A DNA stretch of 64,000 bases, taken from Amorphoplanes digitatis. GTDB taxonomy: Bacteria > Actinomycetota > Actinomycetes > Mycobacteriales > Micromonosporaceae. A program made the translations under genes and the position numbers. The DNA is taken from positions 4,954,501-5,018,500 of the forward strand of contig NZ_JACHNH010000001.1 in assembly GCF_014205335.1 (NCBI RefSeq), in the 5' to 3' direction. A model generated the notes under the pieces. It saw only the letters and a list, made by a program, of their open reading frames with translations. It was not told the DNA's origin and ran no database searches. Each line of letters starts with the position of its first letter. Position 1 is the stretch's first letter. Of this stretch, positions 17,180 through 25,425 are shown in pieces.

Positions 17180-17680
17180 TCAGCGGGCGTCGCGGGCGAG
17201 GTCGCGCTGTAGCAAGACCGTGTCGATCCAGCGGTCCTGCTTGTAGCCGACGGCGGTGAGCCGGCCGGCCTCGGTGAAGCCGAGCCCGCGGTGCAGCCGC
17301 GCCGAGGCCGGGTCGCCCACGTCGGTGATCACCGCGATCATGCGGTTCATCCCGGCCTCGGCGCTGCGCCGGATCACGTCGGTGAGCAGCAGCCGGCCGA
17401 TGCCGCGCCCGCCCTGGCCAGGCGCGACGTAGACGGTGTCCTCGACCGTGTAGCGGTAGGCGGGCTTCGGGCGGAACGGCGCCGCGTACGCGAAGCCCAG
17501 CACGGCGCCCGCGTCCCGCACGACGAGGAACGGCAGGCCCCGGGCGCGGACGTCCTCGAGCTTGTGCCGCCACGCGTCGACCGGCGGCGCGACCTCGTCG
17601 AACGTGGCGAGTGAGTGCCGCACGTAGTGGCCGTAGATCTCCGCGATCGACTCCAGGTCGGACTCCCGCGCCTCGGTCAC
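17180..17680 (-). CDS. GNAT N-acetyltransferase, phosphinothricin acetyltransferase-like
   Basis: The 166-residue enzyme matches the Pat/Bar/YncA subgroup of GNAT acetyltransferases: IAEIYGHYVRHSLATFDE at the start, YTVEDTVYVAPGQGGRGIGR as the acetyl-CoA pyrophosphate loop (Q/R-x-x-G-x-G/A), and ARLHRGLGFTEAGRL near the end. Members acetylate small amines such as phosphinothricin or methionine sulfoximine. GTG at 17680 is six bases from a TAGGGT box whose first three bases are the stop codon of the CHAT gene upstream, so it has its own leaderless promoter despite the nine-base gap. Confidence 0.87.
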   Translation of the reverse strand: MTEARESDLESIAEIYGHYVRHSLATFDEVAPPVDAWRHKLEDVRARGLPFLVVRDAGAVLGFAYAAPFRPKPAYRYTVEDTVYVAPGQGGRGIGRLLLTDVIRRSAEAGMNRMIAVITDVGDPASARLHRGLGFTEAGRLTAVGYKQDRWIDTVLLQRDLARDAR

Positions 17681-17686
17681 GGCGCT

Positions 17687-17692
17687 ACCCTA
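17687..17692 (-). promoter_or_regulatory. -10 box (TAGGGT) of the GNAT gene, overlapping the CHAT stop codon
   Basis: The hexamer lies six bases before the GTG at 17680. Its TAG is also the stop codon of the upstream TPR-CHAT gene. Confidence 0.5.
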
Positions 17693-20281
17693 GCCCGGCC
17701 CGTAAGCCGTCAGGCCGCTCCACGCCACGTACTCCTCCGGGCCGCCGTCCGCGAGGGCCGCGCGGGCGTGCCACACCGCCGACGCCAGCGTGTCGCCGCG
17801 GCCGATGCGGCGGTGCAGGGCCGTCATCGGTGCCGCGCAGACGCCGTCCGGGATCGGCACCTCGGCGGCCACGATGCCGGCGCTGCCGTTGGACATCAGC
17901 GCGCTGACGAAGCCGAGCATCTCGTTGCCGCCGTACGGCTGGTGCGTGCCGGAGTCGCAGGAGGCCAGCACCACCCGGCGTGGTGCGACGCCGCGGGCCA
18001 GCATCTCGTAGAGGGTCAGCGAGCCGTCGCTGAGTTCGAGCGCCGAGAAGAGCGGGCTGTCCGAGCGGAACAGGCCGTGGCAGGCGAGGTGGGCCAGGTC
18101 CGCCTTGGCGATCAGGTCGAGGGTCGCGTCGACGGTGCTCTCCGGCGGCAGCAGCGTGACGATCTCGTCGTGCTCGGCGGCCACCACGCGCGCCTCCTCG
18201 ACGGCGCCGGGCAGCCCGGGCCCGGCCACCACGGCGGCACGGACCGGGCCCTCGGCGTCGAACGTCCGTTTCGCGCGCGCCCACAGGCCGCCGGACGGGG
18301 TCACCGACACCGGCGCCGGGTGCAGCGGCGACCACAGCACGCCGAGGAGCAGGGCCGACGGCACCACCACGAGCGGGACGTCGGCCGGCACGCCGAGCGG
18401 CACGATCAGCTGCCGGGACAGCGCGTCGAACGCGTCCTGCGCCGCGGTCCTCGCGGCGACCGCGAACCGGGTGCCGTGCAGCAGCCGGCGCAGGCCGAAC
18501 GCCGCGGCGTCCGCCTCCTGGAGGATCGGGGCGACGGGTCCCAGGTCGACCATCCGGGTGCGCCGGGGCTCCACCACGACGGCAAGGATCTGCCCGTCGA
18601 CCACGGCGTACTCGACCATCCACCGGCCGTCCATGGCGCGCCGCAGGTCCGCCGCGGTCGCGAGCGCGGCCGCCTCGCCGCCGACGTCCTCTCCGGCCCA
18701 GGAGCGGCGCCGGATACGCGCCTCGAGCGCGCTCTGCCGGGTCAGCAGGGACGACGGCTCCTTGCCGCGCTCGAGGCGGGCCGTGCGGAGCTCCTGCTCG
18801 ACGCCGCGCAGGGCGATGACGTCCTGGTCGACGCCCGCCGCCGGCGGCTGCACGCGCAGCAGCGCCGCGGTCCGGGTGCGCTCCAGCCATTCGAGGATCC
18901 GGCCCGCCGACGCGGTCGGCAGCAGGCGGCGCAGGCCCAGCGCGCCCAGCTCGGCGCCGTGCCCGGCGGCGAGCACCCGCAGCTCGAGGGAGGGCAGCGC
19001 GGCACGGTGGCGCGCGAGGTCACGCAGGCCGCGGGAGCACTCGGCGACGACACCGCCGGCCTGTTCGGACTCGGCGAGCAGCGCCCGGGCGAGGTTGCCC
19101 CGCAGCCGGACGAGCAGCGACTGGTCGCGGGCGAGGTCGCCGGCCAGGGTCAGCGCCCGGCGCGCGGCGGGCGCCTTGCGCAGCGCGAGCGCGGCCCGGC
19201 CCGCCGCCAGGTGCCCGTACACCGCCTCGGTGCGCAGGCCGATGCGCTGCAGGGTGGCCGCGGCCGCGCCGAGCCGGCGCAGCACCTCGGGCGAGTAGCC
19301 GTGGCAGGCGGCCTGCGCCTGCGCCTCGGTGACCGCCGCGCGCGCCGCCCAGGCGGGGCGGCGCTGCCGGCGGAAGTCGTCGGCCGCGGCGGCGGCGTCG
19401 GCCAGGGCGGTGGCCGCGTCGCCCAGCTCGAGGGCCAGCCGGGCGCAGCGCAGCCGGGCCTCGGGGGCCATCAGCCGGGCGCCGTGGCGTTCGAACTCCA
19501 CCGCGGCCGACCGGGCCGCGGCCATGGCCTCGTCGAGCAGCCGCAAGTCGCGCAGGACGTCGGCGTACTCGAGTTGGTGCTCCCCCAGCGGCAGGTTCGC
19601 CGCGGCGTGCAGGCGGCCGGCCTCCTCGAAGCGGCGGACGCTCTCCGCGAGCTGTCCGGCGTGGAAGGTCGACCAGGCGCGGCTGTTGGCGATCACCGCG
19701 AGCAGCCGCGGGCTCAGGTCCCGGCAGAGCTCCGCGGCGTGGTCCAGGTGGTCGAGCGCCTCGTGCGGGCGGCCCAGCTGGGTCTGCGCGTTGGCCAGGT
19801 TGTTCGCCGCCTTGACCCAGACGATCGGCGGGCAGTCCGGGTCGTCGAGCAGCTCGCGGTAGGCCAGCTCGGCGGCGCGCACCCGGCCCCGGTTGTGGTC
19901 CAGGATGGCCAGTTGCAGGCGCAGGTCCGGGCGCTCCTCGGCGGCGATCAGCGGCTCGGCCCGGCGCAGGTCGCGGGCGGCGGCGCCGTAACGGCCGAGC
20001 TCGTGCAGGGCGACGGACCGGGTGACCAGCAGGTCGCCGAGACGGCCCGGCCGGCCGAGGCCGTCGGCGAGCCGGACGGCCTGATCGAGTATTTTTCTGG
20101 CGCCGTCGTTGTCGAGCGCGACGTGCCGCGCCCACGCCTGGGCGCGCAGACCCACGACGAGCGCCTCGGTCTCCCCGGCGGCCCGCGCCGCCCGAACGAC
20201 TTCTTCTGCCTGCGGGGCGTATCTGGCTGGATCTAGCACGACTCTTCTGTACGCGGCCTCTGCCTCGTCCAGGAAATTCAC
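17690..20281 (-). CDS. TPR-CHAT caspase-like protease, module A
   Basis: This 863-residue soluble protein has helical TPR-type repeats over about residues 1-480 (for example ALVVGLRAQAWARHVALDND, then YGAAARDLRRAEPLI and ANNLANAQTQLGRPHEALDH), a linker, and a C-terminal CHAT domain from about residue 560. The predicted caspase-type dyad is His735 in LAHLACHGLFRSDSPLF and Cys775 in RRVVLASCDSGTHQPYGGNE. CHAT proteases (the separase/Csx29 group) cleave specific partner proteins when the TPR part is engaged. No signal or membrane segment is present, so it acts in the cytoplasm. GTG at 20281 has GGA seven bases upstream; TTG at 20293 is the alternative. It is divergent from an S8 protease gene 78 bases away. 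Confidence 0.88.
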   Translation of the reverse strand: MNFLDEAEAAYRRVVLDPARYAPQAEEVVRAARAAGETEALVVGLRAQAWARHVALDNDGARKILDQAVRLADGLGRPGRLGDLLVTRSVALHELGRYGAAARDLRRAEPLIAAEERPDLRLQLAILDHNRGRVRAAELAYRELLDDPDCPPIVWVKAANNLANAQTQLGRPHEALDHLDHAAELCRDLSPRLLAVIANSRAWSTFHAGQLAESVRRFEEAGRLHAAANLPLGEHQLEYADVLRDLRLLDEAMAAARSAAVEFERHGARLMAPEARLRCARLALELGDAATALADAAAAADDFRRQRRPAWAARAAVTEAQAQAACHGYSPEVLRRLGAAAATLQRIGLRTEAVYGHLAAGRAALALRKAPAARRALTLAGDLARDQSLLVRLRGNLARALLAESEQAGGVVAECSRGLRDLARHRAALPSLELRVLAAGHGAELGALGLRRLLPTASAGRILEWLERTRTAALLRVQPPAAGVDQDVIALRGVEQELRTARLERGKEPSSLLTRQSALEARIRRRSWAGEDVGGEAAALATAADLRRAMDGRWMVEYAVVDGQILAVVVEPRRTRMVDLGPVAPILQEADAAAFGLRRLLHGTRFAVAARTAAQDAFDALSRQLIVPLGVPADVPLVVVPSALLLGVLWSPLHPAPVSVTPSGGLWARAKRTFDAEGPVRAAVVAGPGLPGAVEEARVVAAEHDEIVTLLPPESTVDATLDLIAKADLAHLACHGLFRSDSPLFSALELSDGSLTLYEMLARGVAPRRVVLASCDSGTHQPYGGNEMLGFVSALMSNGSAGIVAAEVPIPDGVCAAPMTALHRRIGRGDTLASAVWHARAALADGGPEEYVAWSGLTAYGPG

Positions 20282-20359
20282 CTGTTCGTCCAATTCGCAC
20301 CGCCCCGATTCCCGGGTGGAAATCGAAGTCAGCCTACCGATCGAGAGGGACAGTAAGCC
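20282..20359. promoter_or_regulatory. Divergent promoter region, CHAT-A / S8-A
   Basis: Only 78 bases separate the two start codons, so the genes share control sequences. On the CHAT strand it contains CCCGGGAATCGGGGCGGTGC; module B has a similar CCGGGCGAATCGGGAG element ahead of its CHAT gene. GAGAGGGA at 20341-20348 is the ribosome site of the S8 gene. Confidence 0.4.
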
Positions 20360-21706
20360 ATGACCCAGAACTGGCCGATATCGGACCATCGCAGCGCCGA
20401 ACAGCTCGAGCGGGACGCCGCGGCCGTACGGGCTCAGGTCTCCAAGCTCGTCTCGCCGAACGGCGACGCCGCCGCCCGGCGGGACTCCGACGCCGTCGTG
20501 GAGCGGATCCGCCGGCGCCAGCTCGCCGCGTCGGGTGATCAGGCGACCCCGTTCATCCTCTACCACCCCGCCGACGGCTCCGGCCCGGTGCTCTGCGCCG
20601 ACAACCGGCTGGTGGTCGACGCCGACGCCGCGCAGGCCGCCCGCCTCGGCGGGCTGCTCTCCGGCTACGCGGCGGCCGACCGCGCCGGCCGCAACCCGCG
20701 CCGCCGCACCCGGGTGTTCCGCGGCCCGGCCAAGGGGTCGTTCGAGGCGCTGCGCCGCGACGCCAAGCGGCTCCGGGACGAGCACCAGATCATGGCGGGC
20801 GTCAACGCGGTCGTGCCGCTCGGCTACATCGTCAAGTGCGACTCGTACCCGGGACCCACCGTCGCCCCGGCCGCCTTCGCGGGCGGCGGCGGCGGGGAGC
20901 CGGTGCGGGTGGCGATCGTCGACACCGGACTGACCGCCGCGCCCCGCACCGACGCCTGGGACACCGGCGTGGTGCGCAACGGAACGGATCCGGTGAACGT
21001 GCTGGCGCCGATGGACCGGATCGACTGGTTCGCCGGCCACGGCACGTTCGCGGCCGGCATCGTCCGGCAGATCGCCCCCGACTGCGAGGTGGTGGTCTAC
21101 CGCTACACCAGCACCGACGGCCTCGGCACCGACGAGGCGGCCGCGGACATGCTGATCCAGGCGGCCGACGACGCCGCGGGCGGCCGAGTGATCATCAACG
21201 CCTCGTTCGGCGCGCCGGCCGTCGACGGCGTCCCGCCGCTGGCGATGCGCGAGGCGGTGCGCTACATCACCGAGACGTACCCGAAGGCGCTGATCGTCGC
21301 GAGCGCCGGCAACGACGGCAGCGACCGTCCGCTGTATCCGGCCGCGTTCCCCGGCGTGAAGGCGGTCGGCGCGCTGAACAGCGACCTGAGCGCGGCGGCC
21401 TTCTCCAACCACGGTAGCTGGGTGCACTGCTCGGCGGTCGGCGTGGGTGTCGTGTCCACGTTCGTCGAGGGCAAGCTGCCGCCCGAGACCGGCATCGGCG
21501 CGGACGTCGACTTCCCGGCGGACTCCTGGGCGACGTGGAGCGGCACCTCGTTCAGCGCGCCGCAGATCTCCGGCGCGGTGGCCGCGCTCTGCGGCGACGA
21601 CGGCGCGCTGCCGCCGGCGGCCGCGTTCGACCAGCTCGTCGCGGGACGCCCGACGCTCGCCGATTACGGCACGGTGGTGCACCTGCTGCCGGGCACGCCC
21701 GTCTGA
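20360..21706 (+). CDS. Subtilisin-like S8 serine protease without signal peptide, module A
   Basis: The 448-residue protein has a complete subtilase triad: Asp188 in VAIVDTGL, His227 in FAGHGTFAAGIV, Ser397 in WSGTSFSAPQISGAVAAL, plus oxyanion Asn in VASAGNDGSDRP. The first 170 residues form a separate domain unlike the usual I9 propeptide (RLVVDADAAQAARLGGLL, then RLRDEHQIMAGVNAVVPLGY), with a counterpart in the module B protease. There is no Sec or Tat signal, so it is predicted to be cytoplasmic, unusual for a subtilase. GAGAGGGA precedes the ATG. It converges on the small module A protein with 14 bases between stops. Confidence 0.9.
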   Translation: MTQNWPISDHRSAEQLERDAAAVRAQVSKLVSPNGDAAARRDSDAVVERIRRRQLAASGDQATPFILYHPADGSGPVLCADNRLVVDADAAQAARLGGLLSGYAAADRAGRNPRRRTRVFRGPAKGSFEALRRDAKRLRDEHQIMAGVNAVVPLGYIVKCDSYPGPTVAPAAFAGGGGGEPVRVAIVDTGLTAAPRTDAWDTGVVRNGTDPVNVLAPMDRIDWFAGHGTFAAGIVRQIAPDCEVVVYRYTSTDGLGTDEAAADMLIQAADDAAGGRVIINASFGAPAVDGVPPLAMREAVRYITETYPKALIVASAGNDGSDRPLYPAAFPGVKAVGALNSDLSAAAFSNHGSWVHCSAVGVGVVSTFVEGKLPPETGIGADVDFPADSWATWSGTSFSAPQISGAVAALCGDDGALPPAAAFDQLVAGRPTLADYGTVVHLLPGTPV

Positions 21707-21720
21707 TCAGGACGGCCCGG

Positions 21721-22221
21721 TCAGAGCAGCGTCCACTGGGTCGCCACGGCGATCCCGCCGGCCCGCCGGCAGGTGAGGCTCATCGGTCCCGGAAGCACGT
21801 CGTCGATGACGAACAGGCCGCGACGGTCAGCGTCGACGCCGCGTGCTTTCGGGACCGTCGGCTGCCGGACCTCGATGTAGGCGGGGCCCTGCGGCGCGAG
21901 GTGCCCGGTGAGCCGGCGCCGCCGGCCGACGGACTCGACCTGCACCGCGATGATCAACTCGTCCCGGCCGTGCTCGTCGACGATCTGGAAGGTCAGCTGC
22001 CGCGGCTCCCGCGCGGACCCGCGCACGGCGACGGAGCGCACGGAGGCGGCCGGGCCGTGCGAGTCCTCGACCAGGGCGGCCAGCTCGGCGTCCAGCCGGC
22101 GCAGCGTGAAGCTCTGCCGCGCCAGCTCCATCGCGTCCGCCGGCGGCTCCTCGGCCTCGTTGAGCAGCGCGCCCAGCCGGGCGAGCAGGGGACCGTCGTC
22201 CGGTGTCGTCGGATCGTTCAC
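21721..22221 (-). CDS. Small sigma-linked protein with helical N-terminus and predicted beta-sandwich, module A
   Basis: This 166-residue protein has no known family name that I recognise. Residues 1-50 are helical (LLARLGALLNEAEEPPADAM, then ELARQSFTLRRLDAELAAL). Residues 60-166 look like a beta-sandwich: RRRRLTGHLAPQGPAYIEV, then GLFVIDDVLPGPMSLTCRRA and VATQWTLL. It is paralogous to the 22996-23475 product, sharing A-R-x-x-F-x-x-R-x-x-D-x-E-L and the closing G-x-F-x-V ... R-A-G-G ... T-x-W. It has no membrane segment and no anti-sigma zinc motif. It lies 52 bases behind a sigma gene on the same strand. I infer a sigma partner or protease substrate. GTG at 22221 is preceded by GGAG. Confidence 0.72.
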   Translation of the reverse strand: MNDPTTPDDGPLLARLGALLNEAEEPPADAMELARQSFTLRRLDAELAALVEDSHGPAASVRSVAVRGSAREPRQLTFQIVDEHGRDELIIAVQVESVGRRRRLTGHLAPQGPAYIEVRQPTVPKARGVDADRRGLFVIDDVLPGPMSLTCRRAGGIAVATQWTLL

Positions 22222-22273
22222 CGTGTCTCCTCACGCCGAATGGGAAATGCGTTGCGTGGCGCATTCATCACAC

Positions 22274-22864
22274 TCACGATTCCGCTTCGCCGCCGCTGAT
22301 ACCTTCTGTCAGGAATTGGCGCAGGTGCGTCAGGCACCGGCCCCGCGTCGGGCCCAGGCTGCCGATCGGCATGTCGAGCGCGGCCGCCGCGTGCTCGTAC
22401 GACGGCCGGTCCTCGGCCTCCACCACCAGCACCCGCAGCACCTGCTGGCAGCGCGGGCTCAACCGGCGGAACGCGTGCCACAGCTCGGCGTCGCGATCGG
22501 CGACGAGGAACGGCCGGTCCGGGTCGTCCTCCGGGTCGGTGGGCCGGTCCAGCAGCCACGGCTGGCCGACCGGCATCGCCCGCTTGGCCCGGCGCAGCGC
22601 GACGAGCGCCTCGTTACGGCAGGTGGTGCCGATCCACGCGCCCAGCCGGGCCGGGTCGCGCAGCGAGTCGAGGTTCTCCAGCACCCGCAGCCAGGTCTGC
22701 TGGAAGACGTCGGCGGCGTCGGCCTGGCTGAGCCGGTACGCGCGGCAGGTGGCCCAGACCCGCCGGCCGAACCGCCCGACGATCTCGTTCCACGCCGCCT
22801 GGTCCCCGCCGGCCGCCTTGCTGACCAGCAGGGACACATCGTCGAGCGGCTCGGTGTCGGTCAT
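22274..22864 (-). CDS. Sigma-70 family RNA polymerase sigma factor, module A
   Basis: The 196-residue ECF-like sigma factor has region 2 over residues 12-80 (GGDQAAWNEIVGRFGRRVWA and then LSQADAADVFQQTWLRVLEN) and region 4 over 125-190 (LSPRCQQVLRVLVV, then ALDMPIGSLGPTRGRCLTHL). The P-I-G-S-x-G-P-T-R-G-R-C stretch in the recognition helix is shared with the module B sigma factor. The second of two tandem ATGs, at 22864, has GGAGG at a five-base spacing and is preferred. An AT-rich promoter lies about 70-90 bases upstream, so it is transcribed apart from module B. No classical anti-sigma gene follows; the small beta-sandwich protein takes that place. Confidence 0.92.
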   Translation of the reverse strand: MTDTEPLDDVSLLVSKAAGGDQAAWNEIVGRFGRRVWATCRAYRLSQADAADVFQQTWLRVLENLDSLRDPARLGAWIGTTCRNEALVALRRAKRAMPVGQPWLLDRPTDPEDDPDRPFLVADRDAELWHAFRRLSPRCQQVLRVLVVEAEDRPSYEHAAAALDMPIGSLGPTRGRCLTHLRQFLTEGISGGEAES

Positions 22865-22928
22865 CATCGCCTCCGATGTCGCGGCCCGGAGCCCACAGGC
22901 AGCCCGGGTTCACGCCCATCGTCCGCCG

Positions 22929-22956
22929 TAGATATACCGATTTACCATAGACCAAC
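22929..22956 (-). promoter_or_regulatory. AT-rich promoter of the module A sigma gene
   Basis: Read on the minus strand this is GGTAAATCGGTATATCTAC within a GC-rich surround, with TATATC as a likely -10. It lies between the end of the module B operon and the module A sigma gene. Confidence 0.45.
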
Positions 22957-22995
22957 CGGACGGCGCGGCGGTTTCGACCCTCGGCGCGCCGGCGC

Positions 22996-23475
22996 TCAGC
23001 GCCGCCGGCCGAGGTTGATCCAGTCCGTCGACACCGGACGGCCGCCGGCGCGCAGCCGCAGCCGGACCGCGCCCGCCGCCGGGGTGCGCACGCTGAAGCA
23101 GCCCGCCTCGTCGATCGGCGCCTCGGCGAACGTCCCGTCCGGAGTCTGGCAGGACACCGTGCCGCCGCTCGCCGGGCTGACCTGCCCGACCGCGTCGCCG
23201 TCGTCGTCGATCTCGGCGTCGATGCGGTAGCCGCCGCCGTCGAACACCAGCAGCCGGGCGCCCGCCGCGGTGCCGGCGCGGATCGCCAGGGCGCCGTGCG
23301 GCGCGGAGCTGTCGAACGACAACTCGGCGAGGAACAGCTCCTCGTCGACCGTCCGCCAGGCGAACGCGGCCCGGGCCGCCGCGGCGAAGTCCGGCGGCAG
23401 GGCCTCGCGCGGGGCCAGCGCCTCGCGCAGGTCGGCGACCAGGGCGGGATCGTCATCCCACGGCGGCTGCGTCAC
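22996..23475 (-). CDS. Small sigma-linked protein with helical N-terminus and predicted beta-sandwich, module B
   Basis: The 159-residue protein is the paralogue of the 21721-22221 product. The helical N-terminus reads ALVADLREALAPREALPPDF then ARAAFAWRTVDEELFLAEL; the beta-rich part includes YRIDAEIDDDGDAVGQVSP, CFSVRTPAAGAVRLRLRAGG and the closing VSTDWINL. There is no signal, membrane segment or zinc motif. GTG at 23475 has AGGAGG seven bases upstream and overlaps the sigma gene by 23 bases, so it is the third gene of an S8-sigma-small-protein operon. The position directly after a sigma gene suggests control of that sigma factor; this is inference. Confidence 0.74.
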   Translation of the reverse strand: MTQPPWDDDPALVADLREALAPREALPPDFAAAARAAFAWRTVDEELFLAELSFDSSAPHGALAIRAGTAAGARLLVFDGGGYRIDAEIDDDGDAVGQVSPASGGTVSCQTPDGTFAEAPIDEAGCFSVRTPAAGAVRLRLRAGGRPVSTDWINLGRRR

Positions 23476-24100
23476 GGCGGGCCTCCTTGCGTACGTGGCT
23501 GTCGGATTGACCGGCGGCGCCGATGAACGCCACCAGGGCCGGGCAGGTGCGCAGTCTGTGCACGCAGCGGCCGCGGGTCGGGCCGATGCTGCCGATCGGC
23601 ACGCCGAGGCGCTCGCCGATCTGCTCGTAGCTCAGCGGCGGGTCGACAAGCAGCAGCCCGACCAGCTCCCGGCAGCGCGGTGGCAGCTCGGCGTAGGCGT
23701 CCCGCAGCGCCTGGCGGCGTTCCTCGGCGAGCAGCCGCTCGTCGAGTTCGCCGGGCTCCGGTGCGGCCGTGCTGACCAGGGTCTCCGCGGCGCCGTCCAG
23801 CGGGTCGAACAGCCAGGTGCGGTGGCCTGCGCGCAGCACCCGCAGGCACTCGTTCCGCGTGGTCTGCACGATCCAGCCGGGCAGCGCCTCCGGTTCGCGG
23901 ATCCGGTCCAGGTGCTCGACCAGCCGCAGCCAGACGGTCTGGTTGACGTCGGCGGCGTCGGCCCGGCTGATCGTGAAGCGCCGGATCACCGCCATGACCA
24001 GCGGGCCGTAGCGGTCGATCAGCGCGGCCCAGGCCCGCTCGTCGCCGCCCGCGGCGGCACGGACCAGGCACAACGTGGACTCGCCGACGGTAACGCTCAT
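23453..24100 (-). CDS. Sigma-70 family RNA polymerase sigma factor, module B
   Basis: The 215-residue sigma factor has region 2 (GGDERAWAALIDRYGPLVMA, then ISRADAADVNQTVWLRLVEH) and region 4 (LPPRCRELVGLLLVDPPLSY, then LGVPIGSIGPTRGRCVHRL). It is the paralogue of the module A factor. Its ATG overlaps the stop codon of the S8 protease gene (ATGA), so sigma synthesis is tied to protease synthesis. About 30 residues follow region 4 and are rich in charged residues. There is no membrane anchor. Confidence 0.92.
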   Translation of the reverse strand: MSVTVGESTLCLVRAAAGGDERAWAALIDRYGPLVMAVIRRFTISRADAADVNQTVWLRLVEHLDRIREPEALPGWIVQTTRNECLRVLRAGHRTWLFDPLDGAAETLVSTAAPEPGELDERLLAEERRQALRDAYAELPPRCRELVGLLLVDPPLSYEQIGERLGVPIGSIGPTRGRCVHRLRTCPALVAFIGAAGQSDSHVRKEARRDAAAVG

Positions 24101-25425
24101 GACACCAACACCCCGTAGTCCGGGTGCCAGCGCCGCTGGTTCAGCAGGACGTCGGCCGCGTCCGCCGCGGTCAGGCTCTTCTCGCTCATCAGCGCCGCGA
24201 TCCGCCCGGCGACGTGCGGCGCCGCGAACGACGTGCCCGACCACCGCGCGAAGCCCTCGAACCGCTCCGGTTTCGCGCCCTTCACGTCGAGCACCCCGGT
24301 GACGTACGTGCTGACGCGGGTGCCGTCGGCGCAGGCGTCCACCCACTGACCGAAGTTGCTGTACGCGGCGGGCGCCGGGCCCTCCTCGGTGGCGTGCACG
24401 GCCGCCACCGCGAGAACGTCCGGCAGCGCGGCCGGCCAGGCCGGGCGGGAGCCGCCGGCGTTGCCCGCCGCGGCCACCACCAGGACCTCGCGGCCGAGCG
24501 CGGCGACACGGTCGGCGAGCGGCAGCGGCGCCACGTCGTCCTGCGTCCGGCAGCCCAGCGACAGGTTGATGATCGACACGCGACGTTCGAGCCGGTCGAC
24601 GGCGCCGACGAGCATCTCCTCGTCGCCGATGCCCATGCCGGACAGCGCGACCTCCGGGTCGAACCGGACGTCCGGCGCGGAGGTGCGCAGCACGCCTGCG
24701 ACGAACGTGCCGTGCCCGGCCTGGAGCGCCAGCACGTCGGCGTACTGGTAGAGGGCGTCCTCGTCGTCGGCCTCCGGCAGGTAGGCGTTGCCGAGCCAGT
24801 CGGGGTGGAAGCTCGCCGCGTCGCGCCAGATGCCGGTGTCGCAGATCCCGACGGTCACGCCCTTGCCGGCCCCCGAGCCGGTGCCGGGCGGCTTCGGCGC
24901 CGCGACGGCGACCGGGCCGGTGCCGGGGTTGCCCATGATGTTGTCGAAGCCGACGAGCACGTGATGCGGCTGCACCGCCGGTGGGACGCCGCCCGCCCAT
25001 TGCCCGGGTTCGCGCAGCCGGGCCACCAGCCCGGGGATGTCGGCGTCGGCGCCGAGCAGGAAGCGTTCGACGGAGCCGAACGGTTTGCCGCCCCGGAACG
25101 GCACTCCGGCCTCGCGCAGCCAGGCCGCGACCCGGCGGGCGTCGGCCCGGGCGGTGAGCAGTTCGCCCGGCCGGTACCAGAATTCCCGGCCCGGCTCGGT
25201 GTACGCGCGGATCCTGCGGTCCTGTGCGACCGCGGCCAGGAAGGCGGCGCCGTAGCCGCCGTCGTCGCCGTCCTCGCCGGCCGCCGCGGGTGCGGCCCAG
25301 GCGGGCAACGCCGCCGCCGCGGCGGCCGCGGCGGACCAGCGCAGCAGTCCCCGGCGGGTCAGCGGGACCCCGTCCGGGCCCCTGCCAAGGCGCGACGATC
25401 CCGATTTGAATCGGTCAGTTGACAC
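24097..25425 (-). CDS. Subtilisin-like S8 serine protease with Tat-type signal, module B
   Basis: The 442-residue protease has a twin-arginine signal (LTRRGLLRWSAAAAAAAALP) ending near AWAAPAAAG, so it is predicted to leave the cytoplasm folded. Residues 55-170 form an N-terminal domain (ELLTARADARRVAAWLREAG, then VQPHHVLVGFD) matching the domain of the module A protease. The triad is Asp196 in VGICDTGIW, His238 in QAGHGTFVAGVL and Ser399 in WSGTSFAAPHVAGRIAAL. GTG at 25425 has GGAGG five bases upstream. It heads the S8-sigma-small-protein operon and is divergent from the CHAT gene. Confidence 0.92.
   Translation of the reverse strand: MSTDRFKSGSSRLGRGPDGVPLTRRGLLRWSAAAAAAAALPAWAAPAAAGEDGDDGGYGAAFLAAVAQDRRIRAYTEPGREFWYRPGELLTARADARRVAAWLREAGVPFRGGKPFGSVERFLLGADADIPGLVARLREPGQWAGGVPPAVQPHHVLVGFDNIMGNPGTGPVAVAAPKPPGTGSGAGKGVTVGICDTGIWRDAASFHPDWLGNAYLPEADDEDALYQYADVLALQAGHGTFVAGVLRTSAPDVRFDPEVALSGMGIGDEEMLVGAVDRLERRVSIINLSLGCRTQDDVAPLPLADRVAALGREVLVVAAAGNAGGSRPAWPAALPDVLAVAAVHATEEGPAPAAYSNFGQWVDACADGTRVSTYVTGVLDVKGAKPERFEGFARWSGTSFAAPHVAGRIAALMSEKSLTAADAADVLLNQRRWHPDYGVLVS

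Noticed and set aside
17180..17680. GNAT as a fifth component of module A
   Set aside because: It has its own leaderless promoter and no counterpart in module B.
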